The notes: a model not told the origin generated them from the letters alone. Numbered from the stretch's first letter, positions 27,008 to 34,794 are shown. The stretch is 44,453 nt of DNA from Streptomyces silaceus (GCF_001419745.1 NZ_LIRJ01000019.1:196-44648), one strand, 5' to 3'. A program made the numbers and translations.

Positions 27008-27769
27008 ATGAACTCGACCACCGTACGCAACCTGCTCGTGCGGGGCATGCTCGCCGGTCTGGGAGCCGGCGTGCTCGCCCTCGTGATCTCCTACTGGCTC
27101 GGCGAGCCGAACGTCGACGCCGCCATCGGCTTCGAAGAGGCCCACGCCGCCCACTCCCACGGCGACGAGGCCGAACTCGTCTCGCGCAGCCTGCAGTCCA
27201 CGGCCGGTCTCGCCACCGGCATCCTCGTGTACGGCGTGGCCTTCGGCGGCATCGCGGCGCTCGCCTACTGCTGCGCGCTCGGCAGGGTGGGCCGCTTCGG
27301 CCCGCGGCCCACGGCGCTGCTGCTGTCGGGCTGCGCCCTGCTCGCGGTGTACGTCGTGCCGTTCCTGAAGTACCCGGCCAATCCGCCCGCCGTCGGCAAC
27401 CCCGACACGATCGGCGAGCGGACCACGCTGTACTTCCTGATGATCGTGCTCAGCGTGCTCCTCGCGATCGGCGCCACCCTCCTCGGCAAGCGGCTCGCGC
27501 CCCGGATCGGCACCTGGTACGCCACGGTCGCGGCCGTGCTCGGCTTCGCGGTCGCGGTCGGCGTCGCGTTCGCCGTGCTGCCGGTGGTCAACGACGTGCC
27601 GGGGAACTTCCCGGCCGCGCTCCTGTGGCGGTTCCGGCTCTCCGCGCTCGCCACGCAGATCGTGCTCTGGGGCGGATTCGGCCTGATCTTCGGGGAGTTG
27701 GCGCACCGGTACCTGCGGCCGGAACCCGCGAGGGACACGGTCAGTCGTGGGGTGTCCGCGGGGCAGTGA
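27008..27769 (+). CDS. cbtA: Predicted cobalt transporter subunit CbtA
   Basis: A 253-residue membrane protein with about six helices. The loop after TM1 is acidic and His-containing (EEAHAAHSHGDE), a likely metal-entry site. PFLKYPANPPAVGNPDTIG is the conserved CbtA segment. It forms a putative cobalt importer with CbtB, supplying corrinoid synthesis. Co-transcribed from the cobalamin riboswitch. Its last 29 bp overlap a convergent gene. Confidence 0.93.
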   Translation: MNSTTVRNLLVRGMLAGLGAGVLALVISYWLGEPNVDAAIGFEEAHAAHSHGDEAELVSRSLQSTAGLATGILVYGVAFGGIAALAYCCALGRVGRFGPRPTALLLSGCALLAVYVVPFLKYPANPPAVGNPDTIGERTTLYFLMIVLSVLLAIGATLLGKRLAPRIGTWYATVAAVLGFAVAVGVAFAVLPVVNDVPGNFPAALLWRFRLSALATQIVLWGGFGLIFGELAHRYLRPEPARDTVSRGVSAGQ

Positions 27770-28346
27770 CCGGCCGCCCCATACGTACGTTCCAGCGTCC
27801 GCCGCGCCCGCTCAGCTCCGTGACCGTCAGCGGGGCGACATCGCAGCGCCAGTACGCGGACGCGGGCGCGCCCAACGCGTGAACCACGGCGGCGCGGACG
27901 ATCTCCGGCTCGACGACGGCCACCACCGGACCGTCGCCTGCTCCCGCCGTCGCCGTCGCCGTCGCGTCGAGCCAGCGGGCGACTCGGGCGCACACGTCGC
28001 CCACGGACTCCCCGCCCCCGGCCGCGAAGTCGGGCTCACCGAGCCACCGGGCCACGTCATCCGGCTCGGCGGCGCCGACCTCGGCCAGGGTCCGGCCACG
28101 CCACCGGCCCACATCAGGTGCGGCCAGCTCCCCGGGTGAGTCCGCCGCGTCGAGGCCGAGCGCGACGGCCGTCTCGCGGCAGCGCCGGGTGTCGGACACG
28201 ACCACCAGGGCGGGCGTCGCCAGCGCTCCGGCCGCCGCGCGGGCGGCCGCCCGGCCCGAGGCGTCGAGCGGCGCCCCGTCGTCGAAACGGGCCTGCCGCA
28301 ACGACTCGTTCACGGCGGGGGAGACGAGCAGGACGCGTCGGGTCAC
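27741..28346 (-). CDS. Histidine-phosphatase-fold protein lacking the RHG motif
   Basis: A 201-residue protein with the phosphoglycerate-mutase-like fold: first strand VLLVSPAVNESLRQARFDDG, then PLDASGRAAARAAAGAL, VVVSDTRRCRETAVALG, and a late strand VAVVEPEIVRAAVVHALGAP. In active members the first strand ends in RHG with the phospho-accepting His; here it is SPA, and the later conserved His appears as Glu-Pro (VEPEI). It may therefore be inactive or have a changed chemistry. I start at GTG 28346, which has GAGGA 7-8 bp upstream; an ATG at 28424 would add 26 Pro-rich residues. Tail-to-tail overlap with cbtA hints at an ancestral link to corrinoid metabolism (CobC-like), which is inference. 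Confidence 0.8.
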   Translation of the reverse strand: MTRRVLLVSPAVNESLRQARFDDGAPLDASGRAAARAAAGALATPALVVVSDTRRCRETAVALGLDAADSPGELAAPDVGRWRGRTLAEVGAAEPDDVARWLGEPDFAAGGGESVGDVCARVARWLDATATATAGAGDGPVVAVVEPEIVRAAVVHALGAPASAYWRCDVAPLTVTELSGRGGRWNVRMGRPVTAPRTPHD

Positions 28347-28500
28347 GGTGGAGTCCTCGGGGCGGGTCGTCCAGGGCGGGCCCGGCTGCGCGGGCGAGGC
28401 GGTGGGCGCCTGGGAATCTAGCATCCGCGTGTTCCACGGAATCCCGGGGAACGACCGCGCCCGTCAACGGGGGCATCGCCCGCCACCGGACGGCCCGACG

Positions 28501-28536
28501 GGACCAAGGTCACCCGTGCGCGGACCAAGGTCACCC
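28501..28536 (+). repeat. Two 15-bp direct repeats 21 bp apart, upstream of nrdD remnant
   Basis: GGACCAAGGTCACCC occurs exactly at 28501-28515 and 28522-28536. Each copy is partly palindromic (GGGACC...GGTCxCCC in the first), resembling DevR/DosR- or OsdR-type dormancy boxes. The 21-bp period is two helical turns. Coding for a repeated heptapeptide of the nrdD frame is the alternative. Confidence 0.6.
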
Positions 28537-28711
28537 AACATCTTCCACCGGCATGGCTTCAACGGAGTGGCCGGGCAGATCGACTCGGCGCCGCCCCGGC
28601 ACTTCGCCTCGGCGGCCGGTCAGATCGTGAACTTCCTCGGCACCCTGCAGAACGAATGGGCGGGCGCGCAGGCGTTCAGCTCCTTCGACACCCGCATGGC
28701 GCCGTTCGCGC
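28537..28711 (+). pseudogene. nrdD: Internal fragment of anaerobic ribonucleotide reductase (nrdD')
   Basis: The frame reads IFHRHGFNGVAGQIDSAPP, then RHFASAAGQIVNFLGTLQNE and WAGAQAFSSFDTRMAPF. This strongly resembles the NrdD class III reductase segment around GQIVNFLGTLQNEWAGAQAFSSFDT. It covers only about 55 residues of a protein normally about 600-700 long. There is no start-side catalytic region, glycyl-radical site or downstream remainder: the match stops at about 28711 and the sequence continues, one frame over, as nrdG. So this is the relic of a large deletion. Confidence 0.8.
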
Positions 28712-29083
28712 GTCACCTTCGAGCTGCGCGAGGCCCGCGATCTCGGGTACGCCGTGGGGCTCCACGCCGGCGGCGCCTATCCGCGCCGCTTCGGGGCACT
28801 GCTCGCCGCCGGACTCCTCGACTGGGTCGGGTTCGACGTGAAGGCGCACCCCGGCACGTACGCACGCGTCACCGCAGTGCGCAACAGCGCCGCTCCGGCG
28901 GTGCGCAGCCTGCGCCTGCTGTTCGACTCGGGCGTCGAGCACCGGATACGGACGACGGTCGACCCCACGCTGCTCGACGAGCGGGACGAGCGGGACGAGC
29001 GGCGGCTGGGGGCGTGGCTCGCCGGGCAGCGAGTGCGTGCCCATGAGAGACAGGAGGCCCGACCGGTCACCCGTCCCAGGTGA
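28712..29083 (+). pseudogene. nrdG: C-terminal fragment of anaerobic RNR activase (nrdG')
   Basis: From about 28712 the frame reads VTFELREARDLGYAVGLHAG, GAYPRRFGALLAAGLLDWVG, FDVKAHPGTYARVTAVRNSA and VEHRIRTTVDPTLLDE. This matches the C-terminal half of radical-SAM NrdG/PflA-like activases (GLHTGGxYP, DWVGxDxKA, RTTVDP). The CxxxCxxC iron-sulphur motif and the whole N-terminal half are missing. A GAC-GAG-CGG repeat (DERDERDER) marks the tail. The last 17 bp overlap the convergent P450 gene. Confidence 0.8.
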
Positions 29084-30257
29084 CCGGCAGGCTCCTGACG
29101 CCGTAGATGTCCGCCAACTCCGGACGCAGGTCGACCTCGTCCGCCGGCACGGCCAGGCGCAGGGTCGGGAAGCGGTCGAACAGCGCGGGGAAGGCGACGC
29201 GCATCTCGACGCGCGCCAACTGCTGGCCCAGGCACTGGTGGATGCCGTGCCCGAAGGCCAGGTGCCCGCCGGTCTGCCGGTCGAGGTCGAGCACATGGGG
29301 ATCGGCGAAGCGGTCGGGGTCGTGGTTGGCGGTGTGGTACGACAGCACGACCGTCGTGCCTGCCTCGATCGTCCGGCCGCCGAGGTCGATGTCCACGAGC
29401 GCCGTCCTCATGAACGACTTGGCGACGGTCAGATAGCGCAGCAACTCCTCCACGGCCCGGTCGGTGAGATCGGGTTCGGCGCGCAGCCGCGCCAGCTGCG
29501 CCGGGTGCTGGAGCAGCGCGAAGGTGCCGAGGGCCAGCATGTTCGCGGTCGTGTCGAAGCCGGCCGCGAGCAGGATCAGCGCCATGCCCTGGAGCTCTTC
29601 GTTCGTGAGGTCGCTGTCGGTGAGGTCGCTGAGCACGTCGTCGGTGGGGTGCGCGCGCTTGGCGGCGACCAGTTCCGCGAGGTACTGCTGGGTCGCGGTG
29701 TAGGCCGCGATCAGCTTCTCCTCGTCCGGCTCGCCGCTGAGGAACGTGTCGATCTGGTCCTGGAAGGAGTCCCGGTCCTCGTACGGCACGCCCAGCAGCT
29801 CGCAGATGATGATGGAGGGGATGGGCTTGGCGAACGCGGTCACCAGGTCCGTCGGCGGCCCGGCCTTCGCCATGGCGTCCAGCTGGGCGGCGGTGATCTG
29901 CTCGACGCGCTCGGTGAGCTGCCGCATCCGCCGCACGGTGAACTTGCCCATCAGGGGCTTGCGGTAGCGCCCGTGCCGCGGCTCGTCCATGAGCAGGAAC
30001 TCGCCGGGCGGCGCCGGAGGAACCTCGAAGTCGCCCACGTTGATCAGTTCCTTGCGGGCGCTGAACCGCGGGTCGGCCAGCACCGACCTCACCAGGTCGT
30101 AACCGGTGACCAGCCAGCCGGGCCGGCCGCCGGGGTGGGTGAAGCGACTGATGGGGCCGTGCCGGCGTGCCTCGCGCAGTTCCTGGGGCGGGTCGAACGG
30201 GCAGCCGTGCTGACGTGCCGTCGGGAGCGCCGTGACGGTGTGGAGGGATTCACCCAT
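29067..30257 (-). CDS. Cytochrome P450 (bacterial class I)
   Basis: A 396-residue soluble P450. I-helix oxygen motif is LAAGFDTTAN, K-helix ExxR is EELLR, and the haem ligand loop is FGHGIHQCLG with the Cys ligand. FLLMDEPRHGRYRKPLMGKF is the usual actinomycete C-helix region. It looks like a CYP105/CYP107-type hydroxylase, but the subfamily cannot be fixed by eye. The ATG at 30257 has GAGG 7 bp upstream; in-frame starts further upstream (30263, TTG 30368) are less likely. No ferredoxin or other biosynthetic gene is adjacent, so the substrate is unknown. Confidence 0.93.
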   Translation of the reverse strand: MGESLHTVTALPTARQHGCPFDPPQELREARRHGPISRFTHPGGRPGWLVTGYDLVRSVLADPRFSARKELINVGDFEVPPAPPGEFLLMDEPRHGRYRKPLMGKFTVRRMRQLTERVEQITAAQLDAMAKAGPPTDLVTAFAKPIPSIIICELLGVPYEDRDSFQDQIDTFLSGEPDEEKLIAAYTATQQYLAELVAAKRAHPTDDVLSDLTDSDLTNEELQGMALILLAAGFDTTANMLALGTFALLQHPAQLARLRAEPDLTDRAVEELLRYLTVAKSFMRTALVDIDLGGRTIEAGTTVVLSYHTANHDPDRFADPHVLDLDRQTGGHLAFGHGIHQCLGQQLARVEMRVAFPALFDRFPTLRLAVPADEVDLRPELADIYGVRSLPVTWDG

Positions 30258-30613
30258 GACCATGCCTCGTCTCGCGATATGACGTGTTTGAAACGCCTCG
30301 AAAGCTACGTTGCGTTCAGAAGGGCCGTCAATCGACTGAAACCCGTATCTCCAGCTCAGGGGCGGCAAATTGATGCAATGACGCTGGGGTCAAACGCAAC
30401 GATGTGTTGCAATGGTCGGACGCGAAGGCAACAGTGGCGGTCGTGTGCCACGTGCTGAGCGCGACGGGGTGGTCCATGGCCTCGCCGACGACGAGATGGC
30501 CGGGGCCGACGGGCCCGTGGGGCAGTGCCTCGCGCGGGCGGTCGTCGGGGTGCGCCGGAGTGCGCCCTGTGGGTTTTCACGTGACGCCGTGGCCCCGGTG
30601 GCGGCCATTTATT

Positions 30614-30701
30614 TGATAGGCGCGATCGGGGCCGCTCCAAGGTGAATCGGAGCCGTTCCGAATCGGTCAGAAATGAACTCCTCTTTGCGTGATAGGCGCG
30701 A
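30614..30701 (+). repeat. 12-bp direct repeat pair
   Basis: TGATAGGCGCGA occurs exactly at 30614-30625 and 30690-30701, 76 bp apart. The second copy forms the loop and part of the right arm of the hairpin at 30678-30708. Confidence 0.7.
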
Positions 30702-30708
30702 AGAGGAG
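30678..30708. repeat. Stem-loop with 12-bp arms
   Basis: CTCCTCTTTGCG (30678-30689) pairs with CGCGAAGAGGAG (30697-30708), with one G-T wobble and a 7-nt loop. It is 187 bp upstream of the start codon at 30895. It may be a terminator or a regulatory leader structure. Confidence 0.6.
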
Positions 30709-30894
30709 GAGGTACAAAGGGATTTCGTACGCCGGTGCGCCCGCTTACCCGTTAGTGACTCACTCCGATGGTCGAGCCCGCGCGCTGAGCGCTAGGGTCG
30801 CGCCGGAGAGGTGGCCCCGGTCCCAGGCCGGCACCTATCTACGGACCAGGGCCCCTCCCTTTTCTGGCCAGTCGACCGTCCCCGAGGGGAAAGA

Positions 30895-31068
30895 ATGACT
30901 GAACACCACGTCGCCCACGGGACCGTAGTTCCAGGGACGAACCCGGACGCTAGCAATACCGCCCGGTATTTCGCACGTCTCCGTGCCTTCGCTGGCACGC
31001 CCGGTCCCGGCCTCTTCTCCGTGCCGATCCCTGACGGTGGACGGCCCGAGAGGAGGCTGCGCCGATGA
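30895..31068 (+). CDS. Small 57-residue protein coupled to HTH gene
   Basis: A short reading frame beginning MTEHHVAHGTVVPGTNPD, with GAGGGGAAAG just upstream of the ATG. Its TGA overlaps the ATG of the next gene (ATGA), which argues for real translation. It contains TARYFARLRAFAGTPGPGLF and an Arg-rich end. No recognised domain. It may mainly be a coupling leader, or a small partner of the zinc-ribbon protein. Confidence 0.55.
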   Translation: MTEHHVAHGTVVPGTNPDASNTARYFARLRAFAGTPGPGLFSVPIPDGGRPERRLRR

Positions 31069-32159
31069 GCGCCACGGCGCGACCGACGCGCTGCGCGGTG
31101 TGCGGCGCTCCCCTGACGCAGAAGCCGGGAGCGGGGCGGTGGCGCACCTACTGCAGCGCGGCCTGCCGGGGCAAGGCCCAGCGGCGGCGGCAGGCGCGCA
31201 GCTCGCCCGCGGCGGACCGGCAGGGGCCGCTGGGGCAGGCGGTCGCCCTGGAAGTGCAGCGCCTGGCACGGCAGCTGGTGGACGGGGAGATGCGCGAGGA
31301 GGTCCTCGGCACCCTGCTGGAGCGCGCGGAGGCGATCCGCCGGGAGCTGGATATCTACACCGCGGCCGCGGTGCAGGACGCCCGCCACCGCGGAGAGAAA
31401 TGGGAGGCGGTCGGCCAGGCGGCCCACGTGGCGCCGGAAACGGCGCGGGCGCGCTGGGGCCCGGAGCGCGTGGCCCGGATGATCGACCGGCACGCCAACG
31501 AGAAGCGGATGGCGCCCGCCCGCCAGGGCCGCGGACGGCTCGCTCCGCACCCGGACGGGGAGAGCCGGAGAACCTTCCCGCCGGCCGAGGAGTCCGGCGG
31601 CATACGGGACGCGGACTCGGTGGGCCAACTGGCCTCGGCCCTCTCCCAGTTGCAGGCGGACAGCCCGCTGACCATCAAGGAGGTCGCGGAGTCCACCCGG
31701 CTCTCGGCCTCCTTCATCTCCCGCGTCCTGTCGGGGGACCGGATTCCCTCCTGGGACCTGGTGTGCTCCCTCGCCGTGCTCTTCGAGGCGGACCCGGCCG
31801 ACCTGCGCGTGCTGTTCGAGGCGGCGCACGGCATCGCGGCGCCCCTGAGGCAGCCCGCGGTGGGGGCCATCGCGCAACTGCACGCGGCGGTCCGAGGCCT
31901 CTATCTGGCCGCGCACAGCCCGTCGGCGGAACAGATCGAGCGGCGCAGCCGGCGCGCGGTGAGCGCGGCGGTGGCCCGCCGCACCCTGGCCGGCGTCGAC
32001 GTCCCGGAGTGGGAGGTCCTCGCCGCGCTGATCGCCGCCCTGGGCGGCCGCCCCGCCGACGTCAAACCACTGTGGGAGGCGGTGCACTACGCCTTCCTCA
32101 TGTGTGACGACCCCCGCCTTCCCGACGGCACCGCGCACCGGCGCCGGGAGAGGATGTGA
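31065..32159 (+). CDS. Zinc-ribbon and helix-turn-helix regulatory protein
   Basis: A 364-residue protein. The N-terminus is a Cys4 zinc knuckle (CAVCGAPL, then YCSAACRGKAQRRR). A helical segment follows (EVQRLARQLVDGEMREEVLG and EKWEAVGQAAHVAPETARARW), itself HTH-like. An XRE-type HTH is at about residues 200-260 (LTIKEVAESTRLSASFISRV), and a second related HTH unit is at the C-terminus (RRAVSAAVARRTLAGVDVPEWEVL-like). It looks like a DNA-binding regulator of a Streptomyces-specific family. Coupled by 4-bp overlap to the preceding small gene and by 1 bp to the following gene. Targets unknown. Confidence 0.8.
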   Translation: MSATARPTRCAVCGAPLTQKPGAGRWRTYCSAACRGKAQRRRQARSSPAADRQGPLGQAVALEVQRLARQLVDGEMREEVLGTLLERAEAIRRELDIYTAAAVQDARHRGEKWEAVGQAAHVAPETARARWGPERVARMIDRHANEKRMAPARQGRGRLAPHPDGESRRTFPPAEESGGIRDADSVGQLASALSQLQADSPLTIKEVAESTRLSASFISRVLSGDRIPSWDLVCSLAVLFEADPADLRVLFEAAHGIAAPLRQPAVGAIAQLHAAVRGLYLAAHSPSAEQIERRSRRAVSAAVARRTLAGVDVPEWEVLAALIAALGGRPADVKPLWEAVHYAFLMCDDPRLPDGTAHRRRERM

Positions 32160-32647
32160 TGACCTCGGACCGCGCGCGCCGGAGAGCGGCACCGGCGGCG
32201 AGTGAGCAGGGCCCGCGGCCGGACCGCGGATCCCGGAGCCGTCGGGCACGGTCCCAGCGCGCCGCGCTGGCCGCCTTCGACGCCTTCCGGCAGCGCCACT
32301 ATCAGCCATACCTCGGGTACGCGCTGCTGAGGCTGGGCCGTCCGGCCGCCGCCGAGTCCGTGGTCTCGGCGGCGTTCACCGAACTCGCCGTGTCCTGGCA
32401 CCTGGTGCTCGGAAGCCCCGAACCGGCGGCCATCGCCTGGCGCATCCTGCACGAGCACGTCGACGGCGCGCTCGGTCCGGCGGCGGCGCGCGCCGCGGAC
32501 GAGCCGCGCAGGGGAGCGCTGCGGCGGGACGCCTGTCTGCTGCACGACCAGATGCACCTCAGCTGCGAGCGGACCGCGGAGGTGATGGGGATCTGTCAGG
32601 CCGACCTCGCCGGGCTGCTGGCGCCGGCCGGCTGCCCCCAAGAGTGA
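32159..32647 (+). CDS. Sigma-like or HTH protein of unknown function
   Basis: A 162-residue basic protein that starts in a TGATG overlap with the previous stop (GTG at 32156 is the alternative). The region FRQRHYQPYLGYALLRLGRP resembles the beginning of ECF sigma region 2 (YxxyLxxyAlrrlg). CERTAEVMGICQADLAGLLA resembles a degenerate region 4 HTH. The central core-binding segment is poorly conserved. It may be a diverged sigma or anti-sigma partner of the upstream zinc-ribbon protein. Low certainty on function; the gene itself is well supported by coupling. Confidence 0.65.
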   Translation: MTSDRARRRAAPAASEQGPRPDRGSRSRRARSQRAALAAFDAFRQRHYQPYLGYALLRLGRPAAAESVVSAAFTELAVSWHLVLGSPEPAAIAWRILHEHVDGALGPAAARAADEPRRGALRRDACLLHDQMHLSCERTAEVMGICQADLAGLLAPAGCPQE

Positions 32648-32744
32648 TATTCGGCCCACGGCCGGTGCCGTGCTGTGGTCGTGCTCCTACACTCTGTCGC
32701 TGTGGCGCACGTCACCGGGCGTGCCGTGGACATCGGGGGCGGAC

Positions 32745-33548
32745 ATGGACCTGCCGTACGGAGTGGACGTCAACACGCCGAGCGTGGCGCGCATGTACGA
32801 CAGTCTGCTGGGCGGGAAGGACAACTACCCCGCCGACCGCGCGGCCTGCGAGGGCCTGCTGGAGCGCGTGCCCAGCATGCGTGAACTCGCCCTGAACAAC
32901 CGGCAGTTCCTGCGCCGTGTCGTGCGGACCCTCGCCTCCGAGTACGGCATCCGGCAGTTCATCGACCACGGCTCCGGCCTGCCGACGCAGGACAACGTCC
33001 ACGAGATCGCGCAGCGCGTCGATCCGGACAGCCGGGTGGTCTACATCGACAACGACCCCATCGTCCGGCGCATCGGCGGACTGCTCCTGGAGCGCAACGC
33101 CAACACGGCCGTCCTCGAAGAGGACATGCGCGAGACCGAGAAGATCTTCGACAGCGAGCCGGTGCGCCGCCTGATCGACCTCAGTGAGCCGGTCGCCGTG
33201 CTCTTCGTGTCGGTCATGCACTGCATCCCCGACAGCGACCGGCCCGCCGACCTGGTCGCCCGCGTCGCCGACAGGCTCCCGGCGGGCAGCATGATGGTCG
33301 TCTGCCAACTCGTCAGCGACTCACCGCAGATCCGTCAGTTCGTGACGGACTTCATGGCGGAGCAGACCCTCGGGCACTGGGGACGGGTCCGCGAGAAGAG
33401 CGACGTCGCCGACTTCTGCGCCCCGCTCGACCTGATCGACCCGGGCCTGGTGGAGGTCTCCACCTGGCGCCCCGGCCAGGACGACGTGCCCGCGCAGCTG
33501 ACCTGGGAGTGGGAGGAGTACGGCGGCGTCGGCTTCGTGCGGCGCTGA
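32745..33548 (+). CDS. DUF574-type SAM-dependent methyltransferase
   Basis: A 267-residue protein. The family pattern is clear: VNTPSVARMYDSLLGGKDNYPADR at the N-terminus, the modified SAM motif FIDHGSGLPTQDNVHEIAQ, then VVYIDNDPIV and VAVLFVSVMHCIPD. This is the actinomycete DUF574 (Methyltransf_19) family, widespread near regulatory genes, with no known substrate. A GGGGGCGG sequence precedes the ATG. It converges with the XRE gene, with only 5 bp between stops. Confidence 0.92.
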   Translation: MDLPYGVDVNTPSVARMYDSLLGGKDNYPADRAACEGLLERVPSMRELALNNRQFLRRVVRTLASEYGIRQFIDHGSGLPTQDNVHEIAQRVDPDSRVVYIDNDPIVRRIGGLLLERNANTAVLEEDMRETEKIFDSEPVRRLIDLSEPVAVLFVSVMHCIPDSDRPADLVARVADRLPAGSMMVVCQLVSDSPQIRQFVTDFMAEQTLGHWGRVREKSDVADFCAPLDLIDPGLVEVSTWRPGQDDVPAQLTWEWEEYGGVGFVRR

Positions 33549-33553
33549 GGGCC

Positions 33554-34468
33554 TCACCGCCAGTACGTCAGCGCCTCCGTCAGGAGTGACCGCGTGTGCT
33601 GGCTGAGCGAGGCCACGCCGCACAGGTTGTTCAGAACGGCCAGGTACCGCTCGGAGTTCGCCGGCTTCTCGTCGTAGAGCGCGCCCTCGTACTGCTCCAG
33701 GTAGACCATGTCGGGCAGGTACTCCGCGGCGAAGAAGCGCAGATGGACGATGGGGTGCCCGATGGCGCCCGCGGCCCCCGCCTCCAAGGGGGCGATGCGC
33801 AGGTGCAGTTGGAAGGGCAGCTCGTCCAGCAGGTCGAGCAGATACTGCACCTGACGGAACATCACTCCGGGCGATCCGACCTGTCGGCGCAGCACCTCGG
33901 AGTCCATCACCGCCAGCAGGACCGGCGCGTCCCCCGGCCGGCGCAGCATCTGGAGCCGCTGCAACCGCAGCCGGGCCCGCTCCGCGATCTCGTGGGCCGG
34001 AGCCGTGGGGTGCGCGGCGCGGATCACCGTCTGCGCGTACTCCTCCGTCTGCAGCCACCCCGGGATCAGCTGGGGCTCGTAGGAGATGATGCGCCGGGCG
34101 GCGGGCTCCATGGTCAGCAGGGGGCGCAGGTACGGGGCCGTGGCATGGGCGAAGGGCTGCCACGCCTCCGGCTGTGCCGCCTCGTGCGTGAGGAGCGCGA
34201 TCCGCTCCCGCTCCCTGGGGTCCCGCACTCCGTACAGGTCCAGGAGCTGCTCGATGTCGCTCTGCTTCAGCGGGGCCAGGCCGGTCTCCATGCGGCTGAG
34301 CGTCGACTCCGACGCGGCGATGCTGCGGGCCGCCCGCCGTGAGGGCACCCCGGCGTGGTCACGGCAGCGCCGCAAGTGCCCGGCCAGCGCCTTTCGGTGC
34401 GCGCCGGGGCCCCATTGCGGTCGATGCGGAAAACCGAGAATCGACGGCGCCGTCAGCTCGGCTGCCAT
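33554..34468 (-). CDS. XRE-family regulator with DUF5753 (Scr1/WhiJ-like)
   Basis: A 304-residue protein. The N-terminal XRE HTH lies at about residues 28-80 (LAGHLRRCRDHAGVPSRRAA, SESTLSRMETG). The C-terminal DUF5753 domain runs from about 110 to the end (RRIISYEPQLIPGWLQTEEY, LLLAVMDSEVLRR-like, FRQVQYLLDL, DMVYLEQYEGALY). Such proteins typically pair with a DUF397 protein encoded next door and control development or antibiotic genes in Streptomyces. The start codon lies inside one arm of a 10-bp inverted repeat (34461-34514). Confidence 0.93.
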   Translation of the reverse strand: MAAELTAPSILGFPHRPQWGPGAHRKALAGHLRRCRDHAGVPSRRAARSIAASESTLSRMETGLAPLKQSDIEQLLDLYGVRDPRERERIALLTHEAAQPEAWQPFAHATAPYLRPLLTMEPAARRIISYEPQLIPGWLQTEEYAQTVIRAAHPTAPAHEIAERARLRLQRLQMLRRPGDAPVLLAVMDSEVLRRQVGSPGVMFRQVQYLLDLLDELPFQLHLRIAPLEAGAAGAIGHPIVHLRFFAAEYLPDMVYLEQYEGALYDEKPANSERYLAVLNNLCGVASLSQHTRSLLTEALTYWR

Positions 34469-34514
34469 ACCGATAACACCCCTCCAGACTCTGCAGGGAG
34501 TCGAGTATGGCAGC
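34461..34514. promoter_or_regulatory. 10-bp inverted repeat enclosing the XRE gene start and promoter
   Basis: GCTGCCATAC (34461-34470) and GTATGGCAGC (34505-34514) are exact inverted repeats with a 34-bp spacer. The left arm contains the ATG of the XRE gene. The spacer holds CTCTGCAGGGAG, which shares CTCTGCA and GCAGGGA half-elements with the larger palindrome at 34875-34900. Confidence 0.6.
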
Positions 34515-34557
34515 GCGAGTCGGGCATGTCAGGAACTACCCATGGCCTGTCCCTGAG

Positions 34558-34794
34558 TTACGGCAGTGTGAAATCGAATTCGCCGTCTTTCACCCCTCCG
34601 AGGAACGCCGAGATCTCACCCGGCGTGAAGACCAGCGCGGGACCGTCGGGGAAGCGCGAATTGCGGAACGCGACCTCCCCGCCGTCCAGCTTGGTGACCT
34701 CCACACAGTTTCCGTTCCCTCCGCTGCGTACGGACTTGCGCCAGGCGGCGCCCTCGATCGCGCTCGCGACCATGCCGTTGTGCACCTGCTGCAT
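34558..34794 (-). CDS. DUF397 domain protein
   Basis: A 78-residue protein with the DUF397 core: GAAWRKSVRSGGNGNCVEVT, VAFRNSRFPDGPALVFTPGE and FLGGVKDGEFD. DUF397 proteins act as small partners of XRE-DUF5753 regulators. It lies upstream of the XRE gene on the same strand (about 90 bp apart) and divergent from the HATPase gene, forming the classical triad. The ATG at 34794 is preceded by GAAAGGGTGAG. Confidence 0.93.
   Translation of the reverse strand: MQQVHNGMVASAIEGAAWRKSVRSGGNGNCVEVTKLDGGEVAFRNSRFPDGPALVFTPGEISAFLGGVKDGEFDFTLP

Larger units (their letters stand above)
30258..30894. other. Long intergenic region with palindromes
   Basis: About 640 bp without a convincing gene on either strand. 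It holds the P450 promoter (minus) and the promoter of the zinc-ribbon/HTH operon (plus). GCAAC-gatgt-GTTGC at 30396-30410, together with TTGCGTTC and TTGATGCAAT nearby, is a candidate operator for the P450. The right half has a strong hairpin and a 12-bp direct repeat, listed separately. It is more AT-rich than the coding neighbours. Confidence 0.6.

Noticed and set aside
28754..29083. Treating the 109-codon frame as an independent small gene
   Set aside because: Its NrdG similarity starts upstream of this GTG and lacks the catalytic half. It is part of a pseudogene.
30689..30898. Plus-strand 69-codon frame in the intergenic gap
   Set aside because: No ribosome binding site or domain, and it overlaps the hairpin and leader of the 30895 gene.
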